From Macrosoma leucophasiata (lineage: Eukaryota; Arthropoda; Insecta; Lepidoptera; Hedylidae), in the NCBI GenBank assembly GCA_036365455.1, contig JAWQUS010000016.1, forward strand, positions 18,623,001 through 18,687,000: DNA of 64,000 bases, in the 5' to 3' direction. Every line of letters begins with the position of its first letter. Position 1 is the stretch's first letter. The notes beneath the pieces are model-generated. The model was not told the DNA's origin. It worked only from the letters and a program-made list of their open reading frames with translations, and searched no databases. Positions 11,235 through 21,301 of the stretch are shown in pieces. The position numbers and the translations under genes are program-made.

Positions 11235-11580
11235 GGCCCAGCGGCTAGTGTCGATCGTAAGAGATCTACTCGGTTAAGCACTATGAGCGCGGTCGGGTTG
11301 TGTGATGGGTGACCGCTAGTGGCAAATTAAATGCGCGTTTCCGTGCTTCGGAGGGCACGTTAAGCCGTCGGTTCCGGTTGCTATCGATGGATAGCAGTCG
11401 TTTAACCTTGTCGGAGGTCTTATGGGCGGTTCGAAAAACATCCGACAGCGGGTTGCCACTAACCCACCCACCTCCACCAATCCACATTGGAGCAGCGTGG
11501 TTGGAGTAAGTTCCAGGCCTCCCCCAAAAAGGGGAGAGACTCGTGCCCAGCAGTGGGACGTATAATGGGTTGCCATTATT
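11235..11580 (+). repeat. 5S rRNA-like SINE with LINE-type tail
   Basis: About 11252-11320 resembles the internal control region of eukaryotic 5S rRNA. GGTTAAGCACTATGAGCGCG matches the GTTAAGCA...GCGCGGT box, and GATGGGTGACCGC matches the C box. After it come CTTCGGAGGGCACGTTAAGC and a tail with CAGCAGTGGGACGTATAATG ending in ATTATTATT. SINE3-type elements have 5S-derived pol III promoters (family knowledge), so I read this as such an element. The several overlapping short frames here are by-products. Confidence 0.6.
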
Positions 11581-11594
11581 ATTATTTTATACAA

Positions 11595-11690
11595 AAATTT
11601 GTCTCGGTGCGGGGATCGAACCCGCGATCCTTCAAATCAAACGGTCGTGTCACACCGTTTGACTAACTGGGTCATCAAGGGTTCCTTACC
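11595..11690 (-). repeat. tRNA-like SINE head (family S2)
   Basis: On the reverse strand GACCCAGTTAGTCAAACGG resembles an A box and GGGTTCGATCCCCGCACC a B box, so this is a tRNA-derived pol III head. Very similar heads are at 37895-37975 and 60265-60340. It does not fold as a full functional tRNA that I can vouch for. Confidence 0.55.
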
Positions 11691-11825
11691 CAAAGGGAAA
11701 AAAATGGGACCGCTGGGGATTGTTTTCGCCGGCTCTGTCGCTGGAGCTCGCGGGCGTACCTACCCGGTGCCTAAGGCTGCAGTGTTAATATACTTACTAG
11801 TTAGTACTTACTACTAATGTTAACT

Positions 11826-12090
11826 GCATATTATTTGCCATAGAATAAGAAAATTATGATTACTATTAAAACAGCTGATTTAGTACAATATGTTCATTAG
11901 TAGCTTCCAATTTAGTGGTAGGTACCTGTACCGATTAATAACTCGTGAAATTCACGGAACAATCAGGCAATTTGCGCGCGCGATATAATTTAATTCGCGT
12001 GTGAGCTCGACTCGAACGCCACCGTCGCCGCCTCCTTGATTTGCGACTACAGGCTCCAAGCTGCAATTATGTACAATCAACAACGAAAGT
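11826..12090. repeat. Direct duplication, copy 1
   Basis: Shares a long diverged match with 12597-12810: TTTGCCATAGAA..AAG, the AATTTGCGCGCGCG run with ATATAATTTAATTCGCGTGTG, CGCCACCGTCGCCG, and GATTTGCGACTACA. No terminal repeats were seen, so whether this is a transposon or a local segmental duplication is open. Confidence 0.7.
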
Positions 12091-12596
12091 CTGTCAATCA
12101 CTGGATCGTACCCTATCATGAACACGTGCTTTATTTACCTAAGACTTCATGATGTAGACTTTTGAATGATGACATATCGAATCTAAAAATATCTTTCGCT
12201 CTGAATAAAATTTTTTGTACCCGAAAGCGAAAATAACAAGTAAAGAAAAACCTCGCATGTGTTATTGTAAAAAATAAAAATATTACAAATAAAAAATATC
12301 ATGAGTTTTATATTTAATCGAATTCGAATGGGTTCAAATCAACAGTGCATTTTAAAAATCAGTAAAAATATGGCCCTGATTCAGATTGAGTCTCTTTTAA
12401 TGTTTTTTAGGCTTCCGGACCTCTACGGGAAAAACGGTCTGTCTATTTGTTTTCATGGATTTCGTCATAGAGGCAAATGTCTTTCTTCATCATCAAGAGA
12501 GAACGATTCGGTATCTGCATTGATGTCTCTGTTTTAACGCAGATGTCTGAGGCATTTACAGTTATTTTACACTTTTAATATACCATCAATATGAAT
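12091..12596. other. Spacer between direct duplicates, nothing recognised
   Basis: Holds a 78-codon frame (12301-12537) with no family resemblance and AT-rich flanks. Not called as a gene. Confidence 0.3.
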
Positions 12597-12810
12597 GGCA
12601 TGCTATTTTGCCATAGAAAAAGAAAACAGCTGACTTCTAATTTAGGGTAAGGTGCCTATACTCGTCAAATTCACAGAACAATAAGGTAATTTGCGCGCGC
12701 GCGATATAATTTAATTCGCGTGTGTGCTCGTCTCGTACGCCACCGTCGCCGTCCGCCTTCTTGATTTGCGACTACAAGCTCCAAGCTGTAATTGCGTACA
12801 ATCAACAGCA
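12597..12810. repeat. Direct duplication, copy 2
   Basis: Second copy of 11826-12090, about 770 bp downstream in the same orientation, with small indels including a longer GC run (GCGCGCGCG) at about 12692. Confidence 0.7.
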
Positions 12811-13325
12811 GAATCGTTGTCATATTTAATTTTTCGTGAATATATGCGAATGTGAACTGTTCATTTGATTTATATAATCTAAGTAATCTAGTCGGTACAT
12901 ATTATATAACAGCGGCAATCTACTTTTTTGGTTTTTCACCGTTGGGAGAGAGAAATGAATATTTGGCCTCAAGTTATCTCGATCATATTTGTTATAAAAT
13001 GCTACTACTATACTTACGTTGGTTACATTTGTGTTGTATTTTATTGAAGGCTTTTCCACGTCTACAAGTGATCATATGAAAGTGTAGTAAATTGACTTCA
13101 GCTGACTGTGACCATGTTAACCAAGGGGAGTGTCTTGTTTAGTAATTAGGTACATATAGGTATTGTTGAGAAATTAGACGTTGTTATGAACAAACCATAG
13201 GTTTCATCTGTTAAGCAGTAATTAATAATAGATATGTAGGTACTATTGTATCCATCATACCACTACCTAGTCTACCTACCTATCTATTATTAATGATATG
13301 ATACCATCCATCAATTCTCTCATAT
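12811..13325. other. AT-rich non-coding stretch, nothing recognised
   Basis: No gene or element could be defined here. Confidence 0.3.
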
Positions 13326-13329
13326 CTTA

Positions 13330-13465
13330 GCCTCATTGTCCTGAAGGATGGCAAATGGCAACACAACTGCATTATCATCTCTGGTTTTTGTGAAGATGTC
13401 TATCAGATACAGTATTCACTTTACATCTATGTGAACTGCAAGCAGGTTTGCTATCTTCATTGCCT
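13330..13465 (+). repeat. Family A, old relic
   Basis: A degenerate match to the A-tail half of family A (GGCAACACAACTGCATTATC, then CATCTATGTGAACTGCAAGC and TTTGCTATCTTCATTGC). Confidence 0.5.
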
Positions 13466-13984
13466 TAAAAAATCACTCTCGTTCTGTCTAATAGCATTTT
13501 GATTTGTTAAAGCAGGTACCTACGCAAATTAACTTCCCTGAAGTGAATTTTGTGTCACAGAATATTTAATACCGTTAAATGTGGAAATTTAATTATTTAG
13601 GTTTCTAACTGCGACTTAACAACACAATCAACTATCTCGATCAGCTGAACAAATTACAATCTAGGCCATTCTAGGCTCTCTTTCAACGAGACACGATCTA
13701 CATTAGCTTGCAGTTGTATATATTCTGGTCAAATGAAAATGGACAGTAAATAGGGGTTCAATAAGCTACGATCGGATGAATGTCCTTTTGTACGAATTGG
13801 GACGCACAATTACGCGTCGGAGCCATTGCATCAATACCTACTTGGATTGTTAAATACTTGGTGTGTTCTGCAGAGGTTGTATGATACTGTTTTGTTCTAT
13901 TTGCAATAAATGTTTGTCGAAAAACGATTCTCGCCGATCACTTTTTGATTTTTTTCTACAAGATTGTTTATGAAGTTAATGCAT
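13466..13984. other. Non-coding stretch, nothing recognised
   Basis: No gene or element could be defined here. Confidence 0.3.
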
Positions 13985-14075
13985 GATTTTTTTATTTTAT
14001 GTCATGAAGTAGTAAATAAGCATACTGGTCACATTGATAGTAAGTGTATACTGTAAGCCTATAAATATCTACCTC
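13985..14075 (-). repeat. Family A, old relic
   Basis: AAATAAGCATACTGGTCACA, GATAGTAAGTG and GCCTATAAATATCTACC correspond to the tail half of family A in reverse. Confidence 0.45.
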
Positions 14076-14336
14076 AATCTCTCCCTCGCGGTCTCACCCT
14101 CCCTCTCCCTGCACTTTTTTGATTGGGATAGTACCAGTACGTTAGGCGGCTGAGGACAGGGCTGACGAAGTTCCCGTACACCTTCCTCAGCCGTTTCCTC
14201 CAACCTCCTTCCACGCTGGGTTCCTCTTCGCTTCACTGTTGTGATTCGACAACAACAGTGAAGCGAACCGCCCTTAACCCGCCATGGAAACTCTTGGAGG
14301 AGGTTTTTTGTTGACTTGCCTTGCCTATACTGATCC
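14076..14336 (-). other. Unidentified GC-rich segment with an 89-codon frame
   Basis: A reverse-strand frame runs 14069-14338 and is rich in Arg, Glu and Gly. The left edge overlaps a family A relic. A stem-loop lies at 14229-14265 (CGCTTCACTGTTGT and its exact complement, 9-base spacer). The segment is more GC-rich than its surroundings and may be a fragment of a retroelement. No catalytic motif or known domain was seen. Confidence 0.25.
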
Positions 14337-14579
14337 AATGTTTAAGCACGCTAATAACACGTCAGTTACAACTACTGAATGTTTAATAATAAAATATGCC
14401 CTCGATTATTGTTATAATGAGTTATTTTTTCTACAAAGTACGTCATAATTTTACTCTAAAGTCGTCTTTAGAAGGCGAAAACGCTTACGTTGCAAACTTC
14501 GCCTATTGTTTGTTTCCATGAAAATGCTCATTAATCATCATCTAAGTATAGCAATATATTAATACGAAGTTATTGTAAC

Positions 14580-14850
14580 TGCCTCAGTAGCGTAGTGGTA
14601 GCAGGCCACTACTATTACGCTGGAGGTCCTGGGTTCGATTCCCGGGTCGGGGACTATCAGAGATATCGGTTTAAAATCCTTTATCTCTGCTTCTATTGGG
14701 ATTTTTCCATTTTCTGGAAGTTTCCCAGTACCTCGGAATTTGGTAATGTACCCGGAGATGGCAACGTAACCGGCGAGTCGTGGGTTTTTGCATGTATGCC
14801 TGAATGCATGCATTTACCTCTGCCTGCCCCTTCGGGGATTACGTTATTAT
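14580..14850 (+). repeat. tRNA-headed SINE (family S), reference copy
   Basis: The head has an A box (CAGTAGCGTAGTGGTAGC, about 14584-14601) and a B box (GGTTCGATTCC, 14632-14642) spaced as in a tRNA gene. The body carries TTTTCTGGAAGTTTCCCAGT and CCGGAGATGGCAACG, and the 3' part CATGCATTTACCTCTGCCTG then CCCCTTCGGGGATTAC. Other copies are at 8463-8750, 37140-37540, 45315-45577 and 46574-46872, with fragments elsewhere. The open frames at 14559-14852 come from this SINE. Confidence 0.85.
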
Positions 14851-15061
14851 AAGTGATTGGATGAAAGGTTTGATGTTAGAAGAAATAAATTCAATCTGAT
14901 TTGTCGAATAAGTATTGGCCTTATTAATTTCAGGCGTAATTTAATGAGGGTTTCTGTGAAGCGGAGTTCAAAGGGGTTTTTTTTTATTTAATCGTTATTT
15001 GGATTATTTTATTGACAGGGTTGTACAATAATGAATGTCGAATTATCTACCGTTCTTCTTG
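14851..15061. other. Short AT-rich spacer
   Basis: Nothing recognised. Confidence 0.3.
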
Positions 15062-15360
15062 GGGTACCGTAGTTCGAGGTTCTGGGCAAAGGCACCACCG
15101 CATTACTCCCATATATCTGCCGCTTAATAATAGGATAATGCTTAGCAGAAGTTTTGTTTATGTAACGATTGACGATGATGGCAAACACTCATGCAGTTCA
15201 CGCTAATGGTGAATTAATCCTGCAACCTATAAACATCTACATAAAAGCTATGGTCAAAATGCTTTCCCAACTCTGAGGCCCAAAACTATTTAGCCTCTCA
15301 AAACGATTTTGCCTCTCAAAACTATTTTGCCTCTGTGATAGTTATTACGGGCCATACATA
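15062..15360. repeat. Family A, inverted composite relic
   Basis: 15062-15150 matches the hairpin half of family A in + orientation (GGCAAAGGCACCACCGCATT, ATCTGCCGCTTAATAATAGG). 15160-15360 matches the tail half in - orientation. Within the latter, a block with CAAAACTATTT...GCCTCT is repeated three times (about 15282-15345), an internal tandem expansion. Confidence 0.65.
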
Positions 15361-15366
15361 AAAAGT

Positions 15367-15645
15367 TTTTTTTTTAATGTAATGGAAGTGGGGAAAGCAT
15401 CCTGCCGTTCACATTGATGTCAAGTGATGACTGCAGCCTATAGACACCCACACAAAGACCAAGGTCAAAATGCAGATGCGTTACCACTCCTGAGGCTTAA
15501 GGTGTTATGCCTCTATACCGGAAATTACAGGGCCGTACATTACCACACGATAGTGCTGAATACTGCCATTTAGCGGCAAGTATATTAGGTAATGCGGTGG
15601 TGCCTACGCCCGCGAGCTCGTCACTGGAGCTCTACCACCCTCAAG
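15367..15645 (-). repeat. Family A, near full-length copy
   Basis: Runs from the T-run to the GAGCTCTACCACC end. It lacks the CCACCTGACCGGAA segment in the middle and one base in the hairpin. Confidence 0.85.
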
Positions 15646-15839
15646 TTGGTACATAGGTACCTAAAATGCGGAGTGAGTGTCCTCTTATCAGTCGCGGTAA
15701 AACATTATTAATTTTGTAATTAATACATACCTACATCTGCCCTGGAAAACGGAAGTTGGAATATCACGGTATTGACCGTGATATTTCAACCGATACAACG
15801 ATGAAAAATAAATTTAATTATCCTCGTTATTAAGTAAGC

Positions 15840-16270
15840 ATTTGTAAATAGTAGTAACATAATACAGAGGCGTAGGGACGTATGTGACGTGCAGATCCCA
15901 CCGCCCACCGGAGGGGGAGCATTACTCCGCTGGTGACGTCACCCAACCGAACAATGGCGGCAGAGAATATGTAATAATACTACGTATAGAATAGACAATA
16001 CGACATCCCGCGCGATTTCCCCGCATCCAACCTCCTCCCCTCTTATGGGCGACCGTTGGTATTTTCTACGTGCTACGGACACAGGTGCACGTGTAAATAC
16101 ACGTCACTGATTGATGTCTGTGTAATAGAGTCCAAATTAAGCGTTTGTATGGGATTTTGGCGGAGTGTCCGCGGTGTGATAGCGGTCAAACCATACTAAT
16201 AAGGCGATGGTAAATACAATAACGAGGGATGGGTTCCCGTCCCGTGATTAAAGTACCGCCACTCACTCCT
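15840..16270. repeat. GC-rich segment containing a family D copy
   Basis: 15845-16030 is GC-rich (CCCACCGCCCACCGGAGGGG, GGTGACGTCACCCAACCG) with no frame I can support. 16110-16200 matches family D (AAGCGTTTGTATGGGATTTT, GGCGGAGTGTCCGCG), in the orientation opposite to 8166-8385. It could be one longer transposon whose ends I could not fix. Confidence 0.4.
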
Positions 16271-16290
16271 CGATCTCCAACGATACTCCT

Positions 16291-16481
16291 CGAACACTAC
16301 CATTTAGCGGCAAGTATATTAGGTAATGCGGTGGTGCCTACGCCCGCGGGCTCCGTCACTGGAGCTCTACCACCATCAAACGCATATGTATTTTGACCTT
16401 GGTCTTTATGCGGGTGTCTATAGGCTGCAGTCATCACTTAACATCAATGTGAACTGAATGCTTATTTGCCACTTCCATTAC
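16291..16481. repeat. Family A, inverted composite
   Basis: 16291-16375 is the hairpin half in - orientation and 16384-16481 is the tail half in + orientation, so the two halves of one element face opposite ways. The junction lies near 16376-16383. Confidence 0.75.
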
Positions 16482-16485
16482 AATT

Positions 16486-18410
16486 TTAAAAAAGTCTTAA
16501 ATCGTGTGCCCTCTTTATCGGAAGCTGGTCAAAAATAGAAACGTCGTCGCGTTATTTGAATTTGTTTTAATTTAATAGCGTAGGTAACGCGATACTACTC
16601 TTTTACACATTGATTATTATCTGAAGATCCAGAAAATGGTTATCCACTAACACACCTCTAAGAAGAAATCTTTTAATCATTATTAAAAACTCAACCTGTT
16701 ATCTTTTATTCTAAATGGAACTTGTTCGAAAAGTACAATAACAAATTGAATCAGAACAACAAACCGGGGCAACGGCCGGTGGTGACCATTAAATTTTAAT
16801 AGATCGACGAAAGGCAAGGAAACCCGCGGCGCGTTCCCACGAAACTCTATTTCTGTAGAGCGTCTACACTACATCGTCACCGATCCGCGAGCTTTCTTGG
16901 AACGAGCGTCTATAGGGTTGCCCACGTTAGTTTAGCCACGCATTACACTGACCAAACATTCAACACGTCATGCTTCAATTTTCCTGAAAGGAGAGGCGGA
17001 CGTTCCTCCTTATGTTGTTACTGGGTATAACCAATGCTCACATAAGAAAAAGATTGACGGATACTAAGATTGATCAATATTGTTCACTAGAGTTAAACAA
17101 ATAAATGTAATCGAATTCGGCTTGCATAAAGTATGAATCCTTTGAATGGACAGAGATATTTTGGTGTTGTACGCTCTCTACCTAACCCTCAAAAATAATT
17201 TTACCTGGAGATACACAGTATACTAACTGACATACTACATTAATATATTGAGGCGAATTTAATGGTCGGTTACAGGATAATCCTTTCTGTGCAAGAGCAG
17301 AATAGACCAATGATTTAATTAACAAATTCATGTTATTTTATCGACAACCTTATCCCACCGTCCTGTTGTACGCACGAAAGTTGTCTATTTTTAATCTTCA
17401 CTGCCAATGCCTGTCTAATGGAAGCTATCGTGTCTTAGCTTGTAATGCGTCGTGTTAGATATCGTATCTACTTTATTCATGTAACTAATATGAATAAAGT
17501 AGATACGATATCGGTCCTACGACTTCGGTTACCTATGTTGTGTTGAATATCAAAAAATGATTGACCATAGTTTAAACTCGCGTTCAGCGTTTAAAAGCAC
17601 TCAGTTAAAAACATTGGTGAAATCCAGCCTTAGGGCAAAATTCACAGACTGCGTTCAACAAAAGAAAAAAATTCGATCCAAAGTCAAAGTATAGTCGTAG
17701 TGCATTTAGAGTCAAACATTCTATTATTATATTATGTACTTTGTTTCACAGACGTCTACCCCTTTTTTTTTTTTACTTAACCTTACTTATTTAATTAGGG
17801 TAAATGTGCGCCTCGAAGTTAACTAAATTTTTTGCCACGTTTGCGAAACTAACATTTATCTTGAAAGCTAGACTTTTAGTTAAAGAAAAGTCGTAGTGCA
17901 GTCTGTGAATCTCGCCCTTAGACTGCATTAGAGAAGAAAAAGTGTTCATATCACGACATTGTTGATGATTCTTCCAACAAAACAATGGTCTTTAAAAAAT
18001 AGATTCTCGTTGCAATGTTTCATTCACGCAAATTCTTTGACATTCATTCGTCCCAGATATTCAACTGGTCGTTTTCTATTCTCCATCTACTTTAAAATTG
18101 TAATTGAAATGTGCGGTTTGTTGAAATAGTCCCAGTGGATATTCAATTATCTCGGTCCCGAATCCACCTCTGGTAAACACTGGGACCGTTGGGCAAACGA
18201 CTGAAATATTGCATAAATTTACAAACCCTCTATTTGTTGTGGATTAATTTAACTGTTTTGGTTGTATTTCCGCGTCCGTAGGGACCGCGAGCTTATTAGA
18301 ATTCATTGAAAAGCAAATAATTGTTCGGTTATTCGAATTTGTCCAATCTATACTAATATTATAGAATGGTAAAGCTTTGATTGTTTTTTTTCTAAAAATA
18401 CAAAAATACG
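16486..18410. other. Non-coding stretch with one long perfect hairpin
   Basis: No exon, RNA gene or repeat family was recognised besides the inverted repeat at 17458-17512. Confidence 0.35.
17458..17512. repeat. Perfect 23-bp inverted repeat, 9-base spacer
   Basis: The left arm 17458-17480 (starts GATATCGTATCTAC) and right arm 17490-17512 are exact reverse complements around GTAACTAAT. Confidence 0.95.
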
Positions 18411-18411
18411 C

Positions 18412-18535
18412 ACAGAGGCACAACAATGTCGATGTTAGGAGTGGCAACGCATTTACATTGAAATCTCTGGTGATGTGCAGATGTTTACTGTGTTCACTTA
18501 CCATCAATATATGATTGTTTGCAACTTCATGACGT
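18412..18535 (+). repeat. Family A, old relic
   Basis: CACAGAGGCACAACAATG, GGAGTGGCAACGCATTTACA and GTGTTCACTTACCATCAATA correspond in order to the family A consensus. Confidence 0.55.
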
Positions 18536-18594
18536 ACAAAAAATGTATCTTAAGTCTCCAATTTAAAGTATTTTTCGTTCAAAGAGACGCTTGA

Positions 18595-18690
18595 ATGTGG
18601 GCTTTCTGAGCTTAGTGGTAAAGCGGCTGGACCGGTTATCCTAGCTAGGGCACAGGTCCAAAGTAAAAGGTTTCTACCCATTATTTATTT
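18595..18690 (+). repeat. Decayed tRNA-like SINE head
   Basis: CTGAGCTTAGTGGTAAAGCG is A-box-like and ACAGGTCCAAAG is a weak B-box position. No full tRNA fold is evident. Confidence 0.35.
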
Positions 18691-19076
18691 AATTACTAAA
18701 TTCATGTCCTTTCAGAAATATCTTTCCATGGACTTTCATGACATTAGAAAAGTCCCCAAAAAAACCTGCGCTATGATATCGTTGATGAATTATTCAGGAC
18801 AAAATATAAATAAGGCATCCGTTCTACTTCGCCGTATATGCGGATTATGTTGGCTTTAGGCCAATCGAAATGTCTTGGCGCGTAGATCTATCTCCGCCAC
18901 TCAACAGTCTCTTCGAATAACAGATTCATACGCATCAAGCCATAAAACATTTCTTCTGTTGTTTAGTGGCTGATATCAACTTTTCGTCTTCGTGTATCTC
19001 CTTTTCTTAAAATGTATGACTGTTAATATTGTTTTATTTCTATGCCTTATTCTAGTATACTACTTAGCTGTATATG

Positions 19077-19365
19077 TTTTTTTTATGTAATGGAAGTGGC
19101 AAACAAGCATGCAGTTCACATTGATATTAAGTGATGACTGGAGCCTATAGAAACCAAGACCAAGGTCAAAATGCAGATTCGTTACCACTCATGAGGCTTA
19201 AGGTGTTATGCCTCTGCGCCGGGAATTACAGGGTCGTACATAATCACCTGACCGGAACTGCGGAACACGATAGTGCTGAACACTACCATTTAGCGACAAG
19301 TATATTAGGTAATGCGGTAATGCCTACGCCCGCGAGCTCCGTCACTGGAGCTCTACCAACAGTAA
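19077..19365 (-). repeat. Family A, near full-length copy
   Basis: Complete from the T-run to the GAGCTCTACCAACAGTA end. It carries a small extra GGAACTGC in the middle and an internal loss around ACACCCACACAAAG. The 87-codon frame at 19131-19394 is a by-product. Confidence 0.85.
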
Positions 19366-19399
19366 AAATGTACAATTGTACAATAGTTATTTGATTAGT

Positions 19400-19475
19400 A
19401 CAAAAATATTCGTTTCGAACCCAGGATCTCAGGATAGTAGTAGTGCTACCATTTGACTACTGAGACAGTACTTAG
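19400..19475 (-). repeat. Family S SINE, head fragment
   Basis: On the reverse strand CTCAGTAGTCAAATGGTAGC and CCTGGGTTCGAAACG are the A- and B-box regions of family S. The body is missing. Confidence 0.6.
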
Positions 19476-20990
19476 TAGTACTTACCTAATAAAGTATAAT
19501 CAAACATGTTCGAAATAGCATCCGATGTTAACACGATAAGTGATCAACTTTGAAAATAAACTAAGCTTCATGAATACCGCATCTGTTGACGTACTAGACT
19601 ACTAGAGCAAACGAAGTGTGCCGAGCCAAGTGCAGAAATATGTCGCGCAACTTGTGTTTATTAAAACCATCAAATCTAATAATCCTGAATAGGTAGGTAC
19701 TTTGTATTAATAACGGCATAACCTAGTTTACTTAAAATATCTTACATTATTTCGCTCCACAGTCGTATAGAAATGATTGATATAATGATGATGTGATTAA
19801 CGTTTCTTTAATTCTAAAAGTTGTGCCCCGACCTCTGTCAGTTCATCTATGGAGATGAAATTAAGAACAATGATTTTGCAATTCTAAAAAATATGTTTAA
19901 AACCTGTTACTTTTAAGTTTTACCTGGCAAGTTTTTGTAATTATTTATTTTTTAACAACATGCACTTTGTAGATTTATTTATATGACATGCCTGTATTCT
20001 CCGAAATGGTAGAGCGAGACAGCACTGGGAATCTTTATAAAACTGAACTTGACTGCGGTTATATCCGACATAATAGGTATAAAATTGGTAGTAGTAGTTG
20101 GTGGATACAGTATATTTTTCCGTAGATAACCGGTCAAATTATATTTTATACAAGTTTATTTTAAGCATATACTTTTAAGTCTAAAAAAAAGATATTTAAA
20201 AGTCTGATTCTGTGTATTGCGTGTATAACACGTTGTGGTCTTAGGTTTTCGCAAGCTACACTCATTGAAATAAACCTATTTTCACGGATTTGTCTCGCAT
20301 ATATAAATGCTTTAAAAATCAACCCGATCTGTCGTTTTGGTTGATTTTCAAATACCTACTGTGGTCCCAGCCAGACAGGCTAACATTGATTACCGATTTT
20401 TGTTTTGAAATTAACAGACCAACGTCGGGTTAATTTTTAAAATCGTGTAAGTTTAATATACACGAGATAAGTCCGTAATAGTTTTATTTCAATTATGTAA
20501 CACCCTAGCAGTTGAGTTGAACTTGGCTCCAAGTTACGATATTCACCGAAAGTGGATACTGGATGCTAAAGTTAGAGAAGCACTTCTAGAACTTTCCCCC
20601 TTTCCGGCTCGGGTTTGCAGTTCAGCACGAACCACATAATTGGCGGCGTATAATCGATAATAAAGGTCAAGTCTTTATTTAGCGCAGCACTAAAATAGCT
20701 GTAGTCGACCATTAGTTAATTAATCTCGACATACTACACTGTAACATGTGGGCCGCGGCCATGACTTTCTTTGCTAAATATTTTTTTATCGATTTTTTAC
20801 ACCGCAGTACTCGGCTGAATGTGGGCGTATATTGTTTATTGATAAACATGGATAAATAAATCACTACGGATTTGCCGATATAGATCTTGAACAATAGTGA
20901 TGCGTATAGGAACATCACGAATTTTTACTTTGTTCAAAAGATCGATACTTCTCACAAACTTTTACTTAAAACGTAACATTACCGGTCAAC
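19476..20990. other. Non-coding stretch, nothing recognised
   Basis: No supported exon or element. A 68-codon reverse frame (20712-20918) shows no family features. Confidence 0.35.
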
Positions 20991-20994
20991 ATTT

Positions 20995-21150
20995 TACTGG
21001 TGGTAGGCATAGCACCTTAGGCCTCAAGAGTGGTAACGCATCTGCATTTTGACCTTGGTCTTTGTGTGGGTGTCTATAGGTTGAATTCATCACTTAACAT
21101 CAATGTAAACTGCATGCTTGTTTGCCACTTCCATTACGTAAAAAAAAAAC
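20995..21150 (+). repeat. Family A, internally deleted copy
   Basis: The first bases (TTACTGGTGGTAG) jump directly to GCATAGCACCTTAGGCCTCA, then continue normally to the A-run at 21141-21148. The internal loss is about 125 bases. Confidence 0.85.
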
Positions 21151-21218
21151 ATTAGATTTGTATTTTCACGAAATGATAGACAAACGAAATACATTCAAGA
21201 TTTGACAAATCGGGCAGG

Positions 21219-21293
21219 ACTTCAGTAGCTCAATTGGAAGAGCGGCTGGACTAGATTCCCAGTAGGCCGCGAGTTCGAGTCTCGCCTGAAGTC
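21219..21293 (+). tRNA. tRNA-like sequence, probably a retroposed tRNA pseudogene
   Basis: A 75-nt sequence with a perfect 7-bp acceptor stem (ACTTCAG with CTGAAGT), a perfect D stem (GCTC/GAGC), and a perfect T stem and loop (GCGAG-TTCGAGT-CTCGC). It is followed by a T5 run at about 21297, as at pol III ends. The anticodon arm is abnormal: 9 loop bases on a 5-bp stem, or a 7-base loop with an A-C mismatch and two extra bases. The anticodon is therefore uncertain. Body features (GAGCGG and AGGCCGCGAG) recall tRNA-Tyr. No intron and no CCA are encoded. Direct repeats containing AATACATTCAAG flank it (about 21188 and 21339) after an A-rich tail, which suggests retroposition. Confidence 0.55.
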
Positions 21294-21301
21294 AAAATTT
21301 T

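Noticed and set aside
11281..11594. Several overlapping frames of 66-92 codons
   Set aside because: All lie in the 5S-like SINE; none shows a protein family and both strands are equally open.
14584..14655. A functional tRNA gene at the head of the SINE
   Set aside because: A and B boxes are present but no proper acceptor stem closes, and the sequence continues into a shared SINE body.
14559..14852. Overlapping 84-85 codon frames on both strands
   Set aside because: Both fall within a tRNA-headed SINE with clear A and B boxes.
16015..16075. A missing Pro-rich WASH exon upstream of the WH2 exon
   Set aside because: The CCTCCTCCCC patch does not give an open frame with matching phase or WASH-like sequence.
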